64,000 nt of DNA, from assembly GCF_035943815.1 (NCBI RefSeq), contig NZ_DASZBU010000019.1, positions 303,741 to 367,740 of the forward strand, written 5' to 3'. The translations under genes and the position numbers were made by a program. The DNA is from Frateuria_A sp035943815. GTDB taxonomy: Bacteria; Pseudomonadota; Gammaproteobacteria; Xanthomonadales; Rhodanobacteraceae. This document shows, piece after piece, positions 18,234 through 27,151 of this stretch (position 1 is the first letter of the stretch; every line of letters starts with the position of its first letter). The notes beneath the pieces were generated by a model that saw nothing but the letters and a program-made list of their open reading frames with translations, was not told the origin of the DNA and made no database searches.

Positions 18234-19079
18234 CTACCCGCCCAGCAATGCTGCGTAGCCCGAGCGTGCGTCCGGCCAGCGCGGCACGAACCCGCTCGCG
18301 CGCAGGCGTGCATTGCAGAGCCGCTTGCTGCCGATGCCCTCGGGCGCCGGCCCGTCCGGCGGACGCGGCGCGCCGACCAGTCCGGCCAGATGGTCGTACA
18401 GCACATCGAGCGGCAGCGGGGTGTCGTCGACGCCCAAATAACGTGGAGCGGCATCGGGCAACAAGAGCAGATGGGCGATCGCTGCCGCGGCATCCTCGAC
18501 GTGGATCCGGTTGGCCCAGTGAACCTGCCCGCGCGGCACGGTCACCCTGCCCGCACGCAGCCGATCGACCAGTTGCAACCGTCCCGGCCCGTACAGGCCG
18601 GCCAGCCGCACCACCGTGGAAGCCACCGGCTCGGCCTCGAGCCGACGCTCCGCTTCGAGCAACACGGCACCGTTGAAGCCGGGCGGCCGTGCCGGCGTGT
18701 CCTCATCCACCCAATCGCCGGCATGGTCGCCGTAGACCGCGCTGGAGGAGACGAACAGCACGCGCCGCAGCGCCGATCGGTCCAGCGCCGCAAGCATGGC
18801 GTGCAGGCCATCGAGGAAGACGGCCTCATAGGTGGCCCGGTCGCGCACATCGGGCGCCGGCAGGTAGGCCACCCGGGTAATGCCTGCGGGCAGGCCATCC
18901 CATGTCGCGGGCAAGGTCAGGTCGCCGGCAAGCCAACCGATGCCGTCCCCGGCGGCCGCCGGCGGGCGCCGACGCAGCGCGAACACCTCGTGCCCCTGCG
19001 CGAGCAATTGCCGCGCCACGCGCAGTCCCACGTCGCCGCAACCGGCCAGCAAGACGCGTTCGCCCGTGGTTGCTAGCAT
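18234..19079 (-). CDS. NAD(P)-binding SDR/epimerase family protein (YeeZ-like)
   Basis: A 281-residue extended short-chain dehydrogenase-like protein. The Rossmann loop is VLLAGCGDVGLRVARQLL, an atypical GxGDxG pattern found in YeeZ-type proteins rather than the classic GxxGxxG. SSSAVYGDHAG fits the SDR active-site region (Ser...Tyr) but the YxxxK lysine is not evident, so catalysis is uncertain. Substrate unknown. Its start is only seven bases from the divergent aroK start, so the promoters overlap. Confidence 0.75.
   Translation of the reverse strand: MLATTGERVLLAGCGDVGLRVARQLLAQGHEVFALRRRPPAAAGDGIGWLAGDLTLPATWDGLPAGITRVAYLPAPDVRDRATYEAVFLDGLHAMLAALDRSALRRVLFVSSSAVYGDHAGDWVDEDTPARPPGFNGAVLLEAERRLEAEPVASTVVRLAGLYGPGRLQLVDRLRAGRVTVPRGQVHWANRIHVEDAAAAIAHLLLLPDAAPRYLGVDDTPLPLDVLYDHLAGLVGAPRPPDGPAPEGIGSKRLCNARLRASGFVPRWPDARSGYAALLGG
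19074..19079 (+). promoter_or_regulatory. -10 element for aroK, probable leaderless transcript
   Basis: TAGCAT ends exactly six bases before the aroK ATG at 19086, and there is no Shine-Dalgarno sequence. The same bases form the ATG of the divergent SDR gene. Confidence 0.35.
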
Positions 19080-19085
19080 GCGCGC

Positions 19086-19625
19086 ATGAACCCCTCGTGC
19101 AACCTGTTCCTGGTCGGTCCGACCGGTGCCGGCAAGACGTCGATCGGCCGACGCCTCGCCGCGCATTATGGCCTGCCGTTCCTGGATCTGGACCAGGAGA
19201 TCGAGCGGCACTGCGGCGTGGACGTACGTTGCGTGTTCGAGATCGAGGGCGAGGCGGGTTTCCGCCAGCGCGAAACGGCGCTGCTCGATGAGATCACCGC
19301 GCGCACGGGCGTGCTGCTGGCCACCGGCGCCGGCGCCGTGCTCGATCCGGCCAACCGTCGGCACCTGGCCGAGCGCGGCTTCGTGCTGTGGCTGGACACC
19401 ACCGTGGAGCAGCAGCTCGAGCGCCTGGCGCGCGACACCAAGCGTCCCCTGCTCGCGGGCGAGGACCGGCGCGGCAAGCTAGAGGCGATGGCGCAGGTGC
19501 GCGCACCGCTCTACCGCGGAATCGCCGACCTGCGCATGCCCGGCGAACACGAAGGGGTGGCGACGGCGAGCGAACGCTGCCTGGCGCTGCTCGACCAGCA
19601 TTGGCAACGGCAGCAGGCCGCGTGA
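19086..19625 (+). CDS. aroK: Shikimate kinase
   Basis: Phosphorylates shikimate at the 3-hydroxyl, step five of the common aromatic pathway. 179 residues, normal for AroK. Walker A GPTGAGKTSIG is at 11-21; DLDQEIERHCGVDV is the shikimate-binding Asp region, FRQRETALL and ATGAGAVL complete the substrate pocket, and the lid carries RPLLAG. It precedes aroB, the standard aroK-aroB order. Confidence 0.95.
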   Translation: MNPSCNLFLVGPTGAGKTSIGRRLAAHYGLPFLDLDQEIERHCGVDVRCVFEIEGEAGFRQRETALLDEITARTGVLLATGAGAVLDPANRRHLAERGFVLWLDTTVEQQLERLARDTKRPLLAGEDRRGKLEAMAQVRAPLYRGIADLRMPGEHEGVATASERCLALLDQHWQRQQAA

Positions 19626-19630
19626 ACCGC

Positions 19631-20734
19631 ATGAACGAAACGGACGTCCAGACGATCGAAGTCGCGCTCGGCGCACGCCGCTATCCCGTGTGGATCGGCC
19701 ATGGCCTGCTCGGCGACAGTGCCCGCTGGCGGGCGCGCCTGCGCGGGCGCCACGCGCTGGTGGTCAGCAACACCACCGTGGCGCCGCTGTATCTGGAGCG
19801 GCTGGCCAAGGGCCTCGACGGACTGCAGTGGTCGAGCTTCCTGCTGGAGGACGGCGAGGCGCACAAGAGCTTCGCGAACGTCGGCCGGGCGCTGGATGCG
19901 CTGGCCACGCTGGGCGCCACCCGGGATGCCTGCGTGGTCGCGCTGGGTGGCGGCGTGGTCGGCGACCTGGCCGGCTTCGCCGCGGCCTGCTGGATGCGCG
20001 GCATCGATTTCATCCAGGTGCCGACCACCCTGTTGGCGATGGTCGATTCCTCGGTCGGCGGCAAGACCGGCGTCAACCTGCCCGCAGGCAAGAACCTGGT
20101 CGGCGCCTTCCACCAGCCGCGCGCGGTGGTCGCCGACGTCGACACCCTGGCCACCCTGCCCGACCGCGAATACCGCGCGGGCCTGGCCGAAGTGGCCAAG
20201 GGCGCGGCGATCGGCGACGCCGCGTTCTTCGCCTGGCTGGAAGCGCGCGCCGAGGCGCTGGCCGCCCGGGATGCCGCCATCGTCGTCGAGGCGATCGCGC
20301 GCAAGGTCCGCTACAAGGCCGAGGTGGTCGCCCGCGACGAAACCGAGCAGGGCGAGCGTGCCCTGCTCAACCTGGGCCATACCTTCGGCCATGCGCTGGA
20401 AACTGCCGGCCGCTACACGGCCCTGTTGCATGGCGAGGCAGTCGCCATCGGCATGCTGCTGGCGGCCCGGTTGTCCGAGCGACTGGGCATGAGCGGGCCG
20501 GCCGACACCGCCCGCCTGCAGCGCCTGCTCGACCGACTCGGCTTGCCGACCGCCGTGCCGGCCGGTTCGGATCCCGAACAATTGCTCGCCCTGATGCGGC
20601 TGGACAAGAAAAACACCGCAGGCACGCTGCGCCTGATCCTGTGGCGGGGCATCGGTCGGGCAGAGATTGTCGGCGGTGTCGACGAGGCGGCGGTGCTGGC
20701 GGTCCTGCGCGAGGCCTCGCCCGCGGCTTCTTAG
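19631..20734 (+). CDS. aroB: 3-dehydroquinate synthase
   Basis: Converts DAHP to 3-dehydroquinate with NAD and a metal ion, step two of the aromatic pathway; the DAHP synthase that feeds it is at 47483-48856. 367 residues from the ATG at 19631. Nucleotide loop VVALGGGVVGDLAGF, SSVGGKTGVNLPAGKN, and the metal-binding E and H residues (LGHTFGHALE, LLHGEAVAIGM) are intact. A GTG at 19622 overlapping the aroK stop (GTGA) is an equally possible start, adding three residues. Confidence 0.95.
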   Translation: MNETDVQTIEVALGARRYPVWIGHGLLGDSARWRARLRGRHALVVSNTTVAPLYLERLAKGLDGLQWSSFLLEDGEAHKSFANVGRALDALATLGATRDACVVALGGGVVGDLAGFAAACWMRGIDFIQVPTTLLAMVDSSVGGKTGVNLPAGKNLVGAFHQPRAVVADVDTLATLPDREYRAGLAEVAKGAAIGDAAFFAWLEARAEALAARDAAIVVEAIARKVRYKAEVVARDETEQGERALLNLGHTFGHALETAGRYTALLHGEAVAIGMLLAARLSERLGMSGPADTARLQRLLDRLGLPTAVPAGSDPEQLLALMRLDKKNTAGTLRLILWRGIGRAEIVGGVDEAAVLAVLREASPAAS

Positions 20735-20881
20735 CGGACGAAGCCACCAGGAAACCGCCACGTCGGCCGCACGTGCCTCGCCACGCGGCGCGCTCGCCAG
20801 GGCCAAGGCAGCGACGGCCCCGGCGGACACGTTCCGGCAGGAACGACAACACCTACGCTCGCCAGCCTTGCCGCGGCCTTC

Positions 20882-20887
20882 TAGAAT
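20882..20887 (+). promoter_or_regulatory. Possible -10 element upstream of the WGR-like gene
   Basis: TAGAAT (five of six consensus) lies 40 bases before the ATG at 20928. The -35 region is not clear. Confidence 0.3.
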
Positions 20888-20927
20888 GGCGCGCCTGCGG
20901 CGCCCTTGCCGCACCATCACGGACACC

Positions 20928-21188
20928 ATGCGTCTCTACCTGCAAACCATGCCCGCCTCGTCCGAGGCGCCGCGCTACGTGCAGATCGTGCTCGAACAGG
21001 ATCTGCTCGGCGGCTGGACGCTCTACCGCGAAAGCGGCACGCAGGGCGGCAAGGCCACGCTCAAGCGCGAGCAGTTCCTCGAGCGCGACGCCGCCATCGC
21101 GGCGTTCGAGAAGGCGCGCGACGCGCAGCTCAAGCGCGGCTTCCGCGTGATGTTCGCCCAGGGCCTGGACGGCCCGCACGGCCGCTGA
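20928..21188 (+). CDS. Small WGR-domain-like protein
   Basis: An 86-residue protein resembling a stand-alone WGR domain: YVQIVLEQDLLGGWTLYRE, then SGTQGGKATLKREQF and a helix with FEKARDAQLKRGF. WGR domains occur in PARPs and MolR-like proteins and may bind nucleic acid. Here the name-giving W-G-R triplet is not conserved, so the family call is moderate. The ATG at 20928 starts the similarity. It ends four bases before hemE and is probably cotranscribed with it. Confidence 0.65.
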   Translation: MRLYLQTMPASSEAPRYVQIVLEQDLLGGWTLYRESGTQGGKATLKREQFLERDAAIAAFEKARDAQLKRGFRVMFAQGLDGPHGR

Positions 21189-21192
21189 CGAC

Positions 21193-22266
21193 ATGAACGC
21201 ACCACTGAAGAACGACCGCTTCCTGCGCGCCCTGCGCCGCGAGCCGACCGACACCACGCCGATCTGGGTGATGCGTCAGGCCGGCCGCTACCTGCCCGAG
21301 TATCGCGCCACGCGCGAGCGTGCCGGCAGCTTCATGGGCCTGGCGCAGAACCCCGAGTTCGCCTGCGAGGTGACGCTGCAGCCGCTGGAGCGTTTCGAGC
21401 TCGACGCCGCCATCCTGTTCTCCGACATCCTCACCATCCCCGACGCGATGGGCCTGGGGCTGTCCTTCGCCCAGGGCGAAGGCCCGCAGTTCGCGCGCCC
21501 CCTGCGCAACGCCGCCGACATCGGGCGGCTGGCCGTGCCGGACATGGACCGCGAGCTGCGCTACGTGATGGACGCCGTCCGGCTGATCCGCAAGGAGCTC
21601 GACGGCCGCGTGCCACTGATCGGTTTCTCCGGCAGCCCATGGACGCTCGCCTGCTACATGGTCGAAGGCCGGGGCTCACGCGATTTCGCCACGCTCAAGG
21701 CGATGTGCTGGAACGAGCCGGCGCTCGCCCACCAATTGCTCGACACGCTGACCCGCGCGGTCTCCTCCTATCTCGCGGCCCAGGCCGCCGCGGGCGCGCA
21801 AGCGCTGATGGTGTTCGATACCTGGGGTGGCCTGCTCGGGCCGGCTCCCTTCCGCGAATTCTCGCTGCGCTACATGCGCGAGGTGGTTGCCGCGTTGAAA
21901 GCCGACCCGCGCGCACGCGAACTCCCGGTGATCCTGTTCTCCAAGGGCGCGGGGCTGCACCTGGCCGAAATGGCGGGCTCCGGCTGCGCGGCGCTCGGCG
22001 TGGACTGGACCATCGACTTGGACCAGGCCCGCCGCGCCGTGCAGGGCAAGGTCGCACTGCAAGGCAACCTCGACCCGGCCGTGCTGCGCTCCAATCCCAA
22101 AGTGATCCGCCGCGAGGCGCGCGCAGTGCTGGACAGCTTCGGCAACCACCCCGGCCATGTGTTCAACCTGGGCCACGGCATCACGCCGGAAGTCGAGCCG
22201 GAGCACGTCAAGGTGCTGGTCGACGAAGTGCACGCCTACGGGCGCAGCTTGCGGGCGGGCGGCTGA
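21193..22266 (+). CDS. hemE: Uroporphyrinogen decarboxylase
   Basis: Removes four carboxyl groups from uroporphyrinogen III to give coproporphyrinogen III in heme synthesis. 357 residues. The N-terminal signature IWVMRQAGRYLPEYRA and the second signature GFSGSPWTLACYMVEG are intact, as is the late NLGHGITPEVEPEHV stretch. The stop overlaps the ATG of the following DUF3147 gene (TGATG). Confidence 0.96.
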   Translation: MNAPLKNDRFLRALRREPTDTTPIWVMRQAGRYLPEYRATRERAGSFMGLAQNPEFACEVTLQPLERFELDAAILFSDILTIPDAMGLGLSFAQGEGPQFARPLRNAADIGRLAVPDMDRELRYVMDAVRLIRKELDGRVPLIGFSGSPWTLACYMVEGRGSRDFATLKAMCWNEPALAHQLLDTLTRAVSSYLAAQAAAGAQALMVFDTWGGLLGPAPFREFSLRYMREVVAALKADPRARELPVILFSKGAGLHLAEMAGSGCAALGVDWTIDLDQARRAVQGKVALQGNLDPAVLRSNPKVIRREARAVLDSFGNHPGHVFNLGHGITPEVEPEHVKVLVDEVHAYGRSLRAGG

Positions 22267-22616
22267 TGGCCTGGCTCGTCACCAAGTACCTGATCACCGC
22301 CGCCGTGGTGGTACTGGTGTCCGAGGCGGCCAAGCGCAGCGACAGGCTGGGCGGCCTGCTCGGCGCCCTGCCGATGGTGACCCTGCTGGCGCTCATCTGG
22401 CTCCAACTGGAGCACCAGCCGCAGCAGAAGATCGCCAACCATGCCTGGTACACGTTCTGGTACGTGCTGCCGACCTTGCCGATGTTCCTGATCTTCCCGG
22501 CGCTGCTGCCCCGGTTGGGTTTCTGGCCCACGCTGCTCACTTGCGCGGCCATCACGGCGGCGTGTTTCGGCCTGTTCGCGCTCGCGGTGCGGCGTTTCGG
22601 GATCGAATTGCTCTAG
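22266..22616 (+). CDS. DUF3147 family small membrane protein
   Basis: A 116-residue membrane protein with about four hydrophobic segments (KYLITAAVVVLVSEAA, LGGLLGALPMVTLLALIWL, YVLPTLPMFLIFPALLP, LLTCAAITAACFGLFAL). This length and pattern fits DUF3147, a family of unknown function. Coupled to hemE by a one-base stop/start overlap. Confidence 0.75.
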   Translation: MAWLVTKYLITAAVVVLVSEAAKRSDRLGGLLGALPMVTLLALIWLQLEHQPQQKIANHAWYTFWYVLPTLPMFLIFPALLPRLGFWPTLLTCAAITAACFGLFALAVRRFGIELL

Positions 22617-22720
22617 GCACGCAAATCCGCCTAACACACCCCGCTTGCCCTGTCCATAGCTGCGGCGCATGATGAGCCCGCCGGCGAATGGCCGGTCGGC
22701 AAAAGGCAGGGGGTGCCGTC

Positions 22721-23476
22721 ATGTCGCGAAGCAATCCTTTCAACGCGCCGGTTCCGGGCGCGGACGATGTTGCGCAACCGTACGTTTTCCGGTCACCGGC
22801 CGCGCTGGGCAACGGCGTGCGGGGCGTGCTCGCCGCGTTCGTGCTGCTCACGCTGGCGGTCATCGCCGTCATGCTCCATGGACTGCAGTTGCTGCAGCAG
22901 GGAATCGATACGGGCATCAGTACGGGCCTTCAGGAGGAACTGGCCGGCACCGGCCGACTGCAATTGAACCTGTTCCGCCTGCAACTGGTGCTGATGCTGG
23001 CCTGCTACCTCTGGGCCGGTAGCTGGGTCCATCGGGTGGCCTGCAACGTCCGCGCGCTCGGCGCCAAGGGCCTGGACGACTCGCCCGGCTGGGCGGTGGG
23101 CTGGTACGTCGTGCCGGTCATGAATCTGGTGCGGCCGATGCGGGCAATGACCCAGGTCTGGCTGGCGTCGCATGCGCCCACTCGCTGGCAGAAACTCGGT
23201 ACGCCGCGGTTGCTGGCGACCTGGTGGTGCTTCTGGGTCGCGGGCAACCTGTCCTACTGGTTCGTCACGCAGTACCTGCGGCCGGAGCACACCTTCGAAG
23301 GCTTGCATACGCAGCAGTGGTTGTTGCTCTGCGGCCAGGCGCTGAACCTGGTGGCCGCCGCGCTGTTCCTGCTCGTGGTGTCGCGGCTGACCCGCATGCA
23401 GGTGGAAGAGCGCGAGCGCCAGCAGGCCATGCCGGCGATCCCGACACCTTCGCTGGCCGACGCCTTCGTCGCCTAG
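22721..23476 (+). CDS. DUF4328 family membrane protein
   Basis: A 251-residue protein of the DUF4328 type with about six membrane segments. The hallmark is the WAVGWYVVPVMNLVRPM stretch followed by a Trp-rich ATWWCFWVAGN helix. Function unknown. The ATG at 22721 has an AGGGGG ribosome site upstream; an ATG at 22688 is in frame but lacks one. A strong terminator follows at 23506. Confidence 0.75.
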   Translation: MSRSNPFNAPVPGADDVAQPYVFRSPAALGNGVRGVLAAFVLLTLAVIAVMLHGLQLLQQGIDTGISTGLQEELAGTGRLQLNLFRLQLVLMLACYLWAGSWVHRVACNVRALGAKGLDDSPGWAVGWYVVPVMNLVRPMRAMTQVWLASHAPTRWQKLGTPRLLATWWCFWVAGNLSYWFVTQYLRPEHTFEGLHTQQWLLLCGQALNLVAAALFLLVVSRLTRMQVEERERQQAMPAIPTPSLADAFVA

Positions 23477-23505
23477 GCGATCCGGCACCGATGCGGTCGA
23501 CCCGG

Positions 23506-23532
23506 GGCCCCGGCTCGAGCCGGGGCCTTTTT
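23506..23532 (+). terminator. Intrinsic terminator after the DUF4328 gene
   Basis: Nine-base-pair GC stem (23506-23514 with 23519-23527), four-base loop, then T5 at 23528-23532. Confidence 0.85.
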
Positions 23533-23552
23533 GCTGCCTGCGCCGCCACGGC

Positions 23553-23581
23553 TTGGGGCCATGACGCGCGCCCCGTACAAT
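23553..23581 (+). promoter_or_regulatory. Putative valS promoter
   Basis: -35 TTGGGG (23553-23558), 17-base spacer, -10 TACAAT (23576-23581). It leaves a leader of about 50 bases before the valS ATG. Confidence 0.45.
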
Positions 23582-23637
23582 CGCAGGCTTACCTTCCATG
23601 ACGCGCGCGCCGCACGGCGCGCCATCGCGAGTCTCCG

Positions 23638-26475
23638 ATGGACAAGAGTTTCGAGCCCGGCCAGATCGAATCGACGTGGTACGCCCGCTGGGAGGAAAGC
23701 GGCGCGTTCAAGCCGACCGGCCAAGGCGAGCCTTACTGCATCCTGCTGCCGCCGCCGAACGTCACCGGCACGCTGCACATGGGCCATGCGTTCCAGCAGA
23801 CCGTGATGGACATGCTGATCCGCTACCAGCGCATGCGCGGCATGAACACGCTGTGGCAGGTCGGCACCGACCACGCCGGCATCGCCACGCAGAAGATCGT
23901 GGAGAACCAGCTCGCCGCCGAGGGCAAGTCGCGGCACGACCTGGGCCGCGAGCCCTTCGTCGAGCGCGTATGGCAGTGGAAGGAGCAATCGGGTTCGACG
24001 ATCACGAACCAGATGCGTCGCCTGGGCGTGGCCGCCGACTGGTCGCGCGAGCGCTTCACCATGGACGAGGGGCTCTCGGCCGCGGTGCGCAAGGTGTTCG
24101 TGCAGTGGTATCGCGACGGCCTGATCTACCGCGGCAACCGCCTGGTGAACTGGGATCCGGCACTGGGCACGGCCGTGTCGGACCTGGAGGTCAACAACGT
24201 CGAGCGCGACGGACACATGTGGTCGATCCGCTACATGACCGCCGATGGCGCGGGCTCGGTGGTGGTCGCCACCACGCGCCCGGAAACCATGCTGGGCGAC
24301 GTGGCGGTGGCGGTGCATCCGGAGGACGAGCGCTACGCGCACCTGATCGGCACGATGCTGCACCTGCCGCTCACCGGCCGCGAGATCCCGGTGATCGCCG
24401 ACGACTATGTCGACCGCGAGTTCGGCACCGGCTGCGTCAAGATCACCCCGGCGCATGATTTCAACGACTACGCCATCGGCCAGCGCCACAAGCTGGAGCC
24501 GATCAACATCTTCACGCTCGACGCCAAGGTCAACGACAACACGCCGGCGAAGTACCGCGGCCTGGATCGCTACGAGGCGCGCAAGGCCGTACTGGCGGAC
24601 CTCGAAGCGGCGGGCCTGCTGGTCGAGACCAAGCCGCACAAGCTGCAGGTGCCGGTCAGCCAGCGCTCGGACGCGGTGATCGAGCCGATGCTGACCGACC
24701 AGTGGTTCGTCGACCTCACCTCCGAGGTGCTGGCGGACGGCCGTCCCGGCGGGCGCACGGCGATCACCGAGCCGGCGCTGGAAGCGGTGCGCTCCGGCGC
24801 GATCCGCTTCGTGCCGGAGAACTGGACCACCACCTACACGCAGTGGCTGGAGAACATCCAGGACTGGTGCATCAGCCGCCAGCTCTGGTGGGGCCACCGC
24901 ATCCCGGCCTGGTACGACGAGGCGGGGAACATCTTCGTCGGCGAGGACGAGCAGGACGCGCGCCGCCACGCGACCACCGAGGTCGTCGGAACGCTTCGGC
25001 AGGACGAGGACGTGCTCGACACCTGGTTCTCCGCCGCGCTGTGGCCCTTCTCCACGCTGGGCTGGCCGATGCAGGGGTCGGTGAAGAACGAGCGCGGCGA
25101 AGTGGTCGCCGACTGGAGCCAAGACAAGCTGTTCCTGCCCAGCGCGGTGCTGGTCACCGGATTCGACATCATCTTCTTCTGGGTCGCGCGCATGGTGATG
25201 GCGACCCTGTACTTCACCGAGCAGGTGCCCTTCCGCGAGGTCTACATCAACGCCATCGTGCGCGACGCCGAAGGCCAGAAGATGTCCAAGTCCAAGGGCA
25301 ACACACTGGACCCGCTGGACCTGATCGACGGCATCGACCTGGAGCCACTGGTGGAGAAATCCACCCGCTCGCTGCTGATCCCGCAGGTGCGCGACAAGGT
25401 GGAGAAGCGCATCCGCAAGGACTATCCCGCCGGCATCCCGGCGATCGGCACCGACGCGCTGCGCTTCACCTTTGCGGCGCTGGCCAGCTACAGCCGCACG
25501 ATCAACTTCGACATCAAGCGCGCCGAAGGCTACAAGGCGTTCTGCAACAAGCTGTGGAACGCGGCGCGGTTCGTGTTGATGAATGTGGATGAAGCCGGTG
25601 GCGGGGAGCACGAAACGGCGAACGCCCAGTCGGCGACGGAGGCGGAGCGCTGGATTCTCACGCGTTTGAAGCACACGCTGACCGAGGTCGAGGGACACTT
25701 CGCGACCTACCGCTTCGATCTGCTGGCGCAGGCGCTCTACGAGTTCGTCTGGAACGAGTACTGCGACTGGTTCCTGGAGTTGTCCAAGCCCGCCTTGAAC
25801 GGCGACGACGCGGCCGCTGCGGCCTCCACCCGGCATACCCTGCTGGTGGTGCTGGAGACGGTGCTGCGCGCGCTGCACCCGGTGATCCCGTTCATCACCG
25901 AGGAGATCTGGCAGTCGGTGGCCCCGCGCCTTGGCATCCAGGCTTCGAGCATCATGCAGCGGCCCTGGCCGACGGCCGCCGGGCTCCCGGCCGACGAGGC
26001 GTCCAGCGCCGAAATCGAGTGGGTCAAGGCGGTGCTCTCGGGCATCCGCCGCATCCGCTCGGAGATGAACATCGCGCCGGGCAAGACCATCCCTCTGCTG
26101 CTGGCCGACGGGGAGCCTGCCGATCGCACACGCGTGGCCAAGTTCGCCGCGCAGATCGCCTTCCTCGCGCGCACCGAGACGCCGCGGTGGATCGAAGCGG
26201 GCACCGAGGAGCCCGCGGCGGCCGCGGCGGTGGTCGGCAGCCTGCGCGTATTGATCCCGCTCGCGGGGTTGATCGACCTCACCGCGGAGAAGGCGCGTCT
26301 CGCCAAGGAAATCGCCCGCATCGAGGGCGAGATACGGAAGTGCGAGGGCAAGCTCGGCAATGTCAACTTCGTGGCCAACGCGCCAGCCGAGGTGGTGGCG
26401 CAGGAGCGCCAGCGCATCGCGGATTGGGGTACCCAGCTCGAAGCGTTGCGGGAGCAGGCGCGCAAGCTAGGGTGA
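23638..26475 (+). CDS. valS: Valyl-tRNA synthetase
   Basis: Class I synthetase charging tRNA-Val. 945 residues, a normal bacterial length. The HIGH-type motif is HMGHA with His47 in PPNVTGTLHMGHA, and the KMSKS loop starts at Lys548. The editing domain lies between them, and the C-terminal arm (about 880-945) is the typical coiled coil. Its own promoter and the upstream terminator make it an independent unit; the pepA-holC genes often found upstream are absent here. Confidence 0.96.
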   Translation: MDKSFEPGQIESTWYARWEESGAFKPTGQGEPYCILLPPPNVTGTLHMGHAFQQTVMDMLIRYQRMRGMNTLWQVGTDHAGIATQKIVENQLAAEGKSRHDLGREPFVERVWQWKEQSGSTITNQMRRLGVAADWSRERFTMDEGLSAAVRKVFVQWYRDGLIYRGNRLVNWDPALGTAVSDLEVNNVERDGHMWSIRYMTADGAGSVVVATTRPETMLGDVAVAVHPEDERYAHLIGTMLHLPLTGREIPVIADDYVDREFGTGCVKITPAHDFNDYAIGQRHKLEPINIFTLDAKVNDNTPAKYRGLDRYEARKAVLADLEAAGLLVETKPHKLQVPVSQRSDAVIEPMLTDQWFVDLTSEVLADGRPGGRTAITEPALEAVRSGAIRFVPENWTTTYTQWLENIQDWCISRQLWWGHRIPAWYDEAGNIFVGEDEQDARRHATTEVVGTLRQDEDVLDTWFSAALWPFSTLGWPMQGSVKNERGEVVADWSQDKLFLPSAVLVTGFDIIFFWVARMVMATLYFTEQVPFREVYINAIVRDAEGQKMSKSKGNTLDPLDLIDGIDLEPLVEKSTRSLLIPQVRDKVEKRIRKDYPAGIPAIGTDALRFTFAALASYSRTINFDIKRAEGYKAFCNKLWNAARFVLMNVDEAGGGEHETANAQSATEAERWILTRLKHTLTEVEGHFATYRFDLLAQALYEFVWNEYCDWFLELSKPALNGDDAAAAASTRHTLLVVLETVLRALHPVIPFITEEIWQSVAPRLGIQASSIMQRPWPTAAGLPADEASSAEIEWVKAVLSGIRRIRSEMNIAPGKTIPLLLADGEPADRTRVAKFAAQIAFLARTETPRWIEAGTEEPAAAAAVVGSLRVLIPLAGLIDLTAEKARLAKEIARIEGEIRKCEGKLGNVNFVANAPAEVVAQERQRIADWGTQLEALREQARKLG

Positions 26476-26548
26476 TCGCTGCCTTATTCGTTAGCCGATC
26501 CTGCATCCGCTTCACCGAATCCTCCGTGCGAAGGCGGGAGGTGCCGAC

Positions 26549-26640
26549 AGGCGGATGGGCGCACCTTGGGCGGACGCGGCAAGCCTTTCGCACCGCCCCC
26601 TCATCCGCCTCCGGGCGCCTTCCCCAAGAACGGGGGCTTA
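26549..26640. repeat. Inverted and REP-like sequence between valS and rimI
   Basis: Nine-base arms AGGCGGATG (26549-26557) and CATCCGCCT (26602-26610) face each other across a 44-base loop. The following CCTCATCCGCCTCCGGGCGC and CCTTCCCC...GGGGG parts resemble the CCCTCATCCGCC...CACCTTCTCCC elements common between xanthomonad genes. Repetition elsewhere cannot be checked here. No clear terminator for either convergent gene is present otherwise. Confidence 0.35.
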
Positions 26641-26659
26641 ACCCGCGGCGCCGAGGGGA

Positions 26660-27151
26660 TCAGCTTGCGGGCGGGCTGGAGCCGCCCGGCGCGTGGTCCA
26701 GTGCCATCACGATGGCGTCCTCGCGCCCGTTCTTGGCCGGGTAGTAGCGCGGGCGTCGGCCGATCTCCTTGAAGCCGACCGAGGCGTACAACTGCTGCGC
26801 CACCGGGTTCGAAGGGCGCACCTCGAGGAACACCCGGTCGGCGCCGCTCCAGCGCGCCACGTCCAGCAACCGGCCCAGCAGGTGACGGCCCAGGCCCTGG
26901 CCGCGCCAGTCGGAACCGATGCAGAGATTGAGCACGTGCGCCTCGCCGGCAGCTACCGACAGGATGCCGTAGCCGGCCACCACGCCGTCGCTGCAGAGCA
27001 CCCAGCACGGATGCCCCGCCTTCAGGCAGTCGCCGAAGATGCCGGCGGACCATGGGAAGTCGTACGAGGCGGTTTCCAGCGCGCTGACCGCGGGCAGATC
27101 CTCGCGGCGCATGGCGCGCACCTCCACCCGCGGGCGCGCCACCGCCACCAT
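26660..27151 (-). CDS. rimI: Ribosomal protein bS18/uS5-type N-acetyltransferase RimI
   Basis: GNAT-fold acetyltransferase of the RimI family, which acetylates the N-terminus of ribosomal protein S18 in E. coli. 163 residues from the ATG at 27151. Acetyl-CoA loop DWRGQGLGRHLL, LEVRPSNPVAQQLYASVGF and a late RRPRYYPAKNGREDAIVM are all family marks. It overlaps the preceding holD-like gene by one base (TGATG). Confidence 0.9.
   Translation of the reverse strand: MVAVARPRVEVRAMRREDLPAVSALETASYDFPWSAGIFGDCLKAGHPCWVLCSDGVVAGYGILSVAAGEAHVLNLCIGSDWRGQGLGRHLLGRLLDVARWSGADRVFLEVRPSNPVAQQLYASVGFKEIGRRPRYYPAKNGREDAIVMALDHAPGGSSPPAS

Noticed and set aside
23473..25878. Open frame of 801 codons antisense to valS
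   Set aside because: Low-complexity His/Arg/Leu product typical of antisense frames in high-GC DNA; valS on the other strand is certain.
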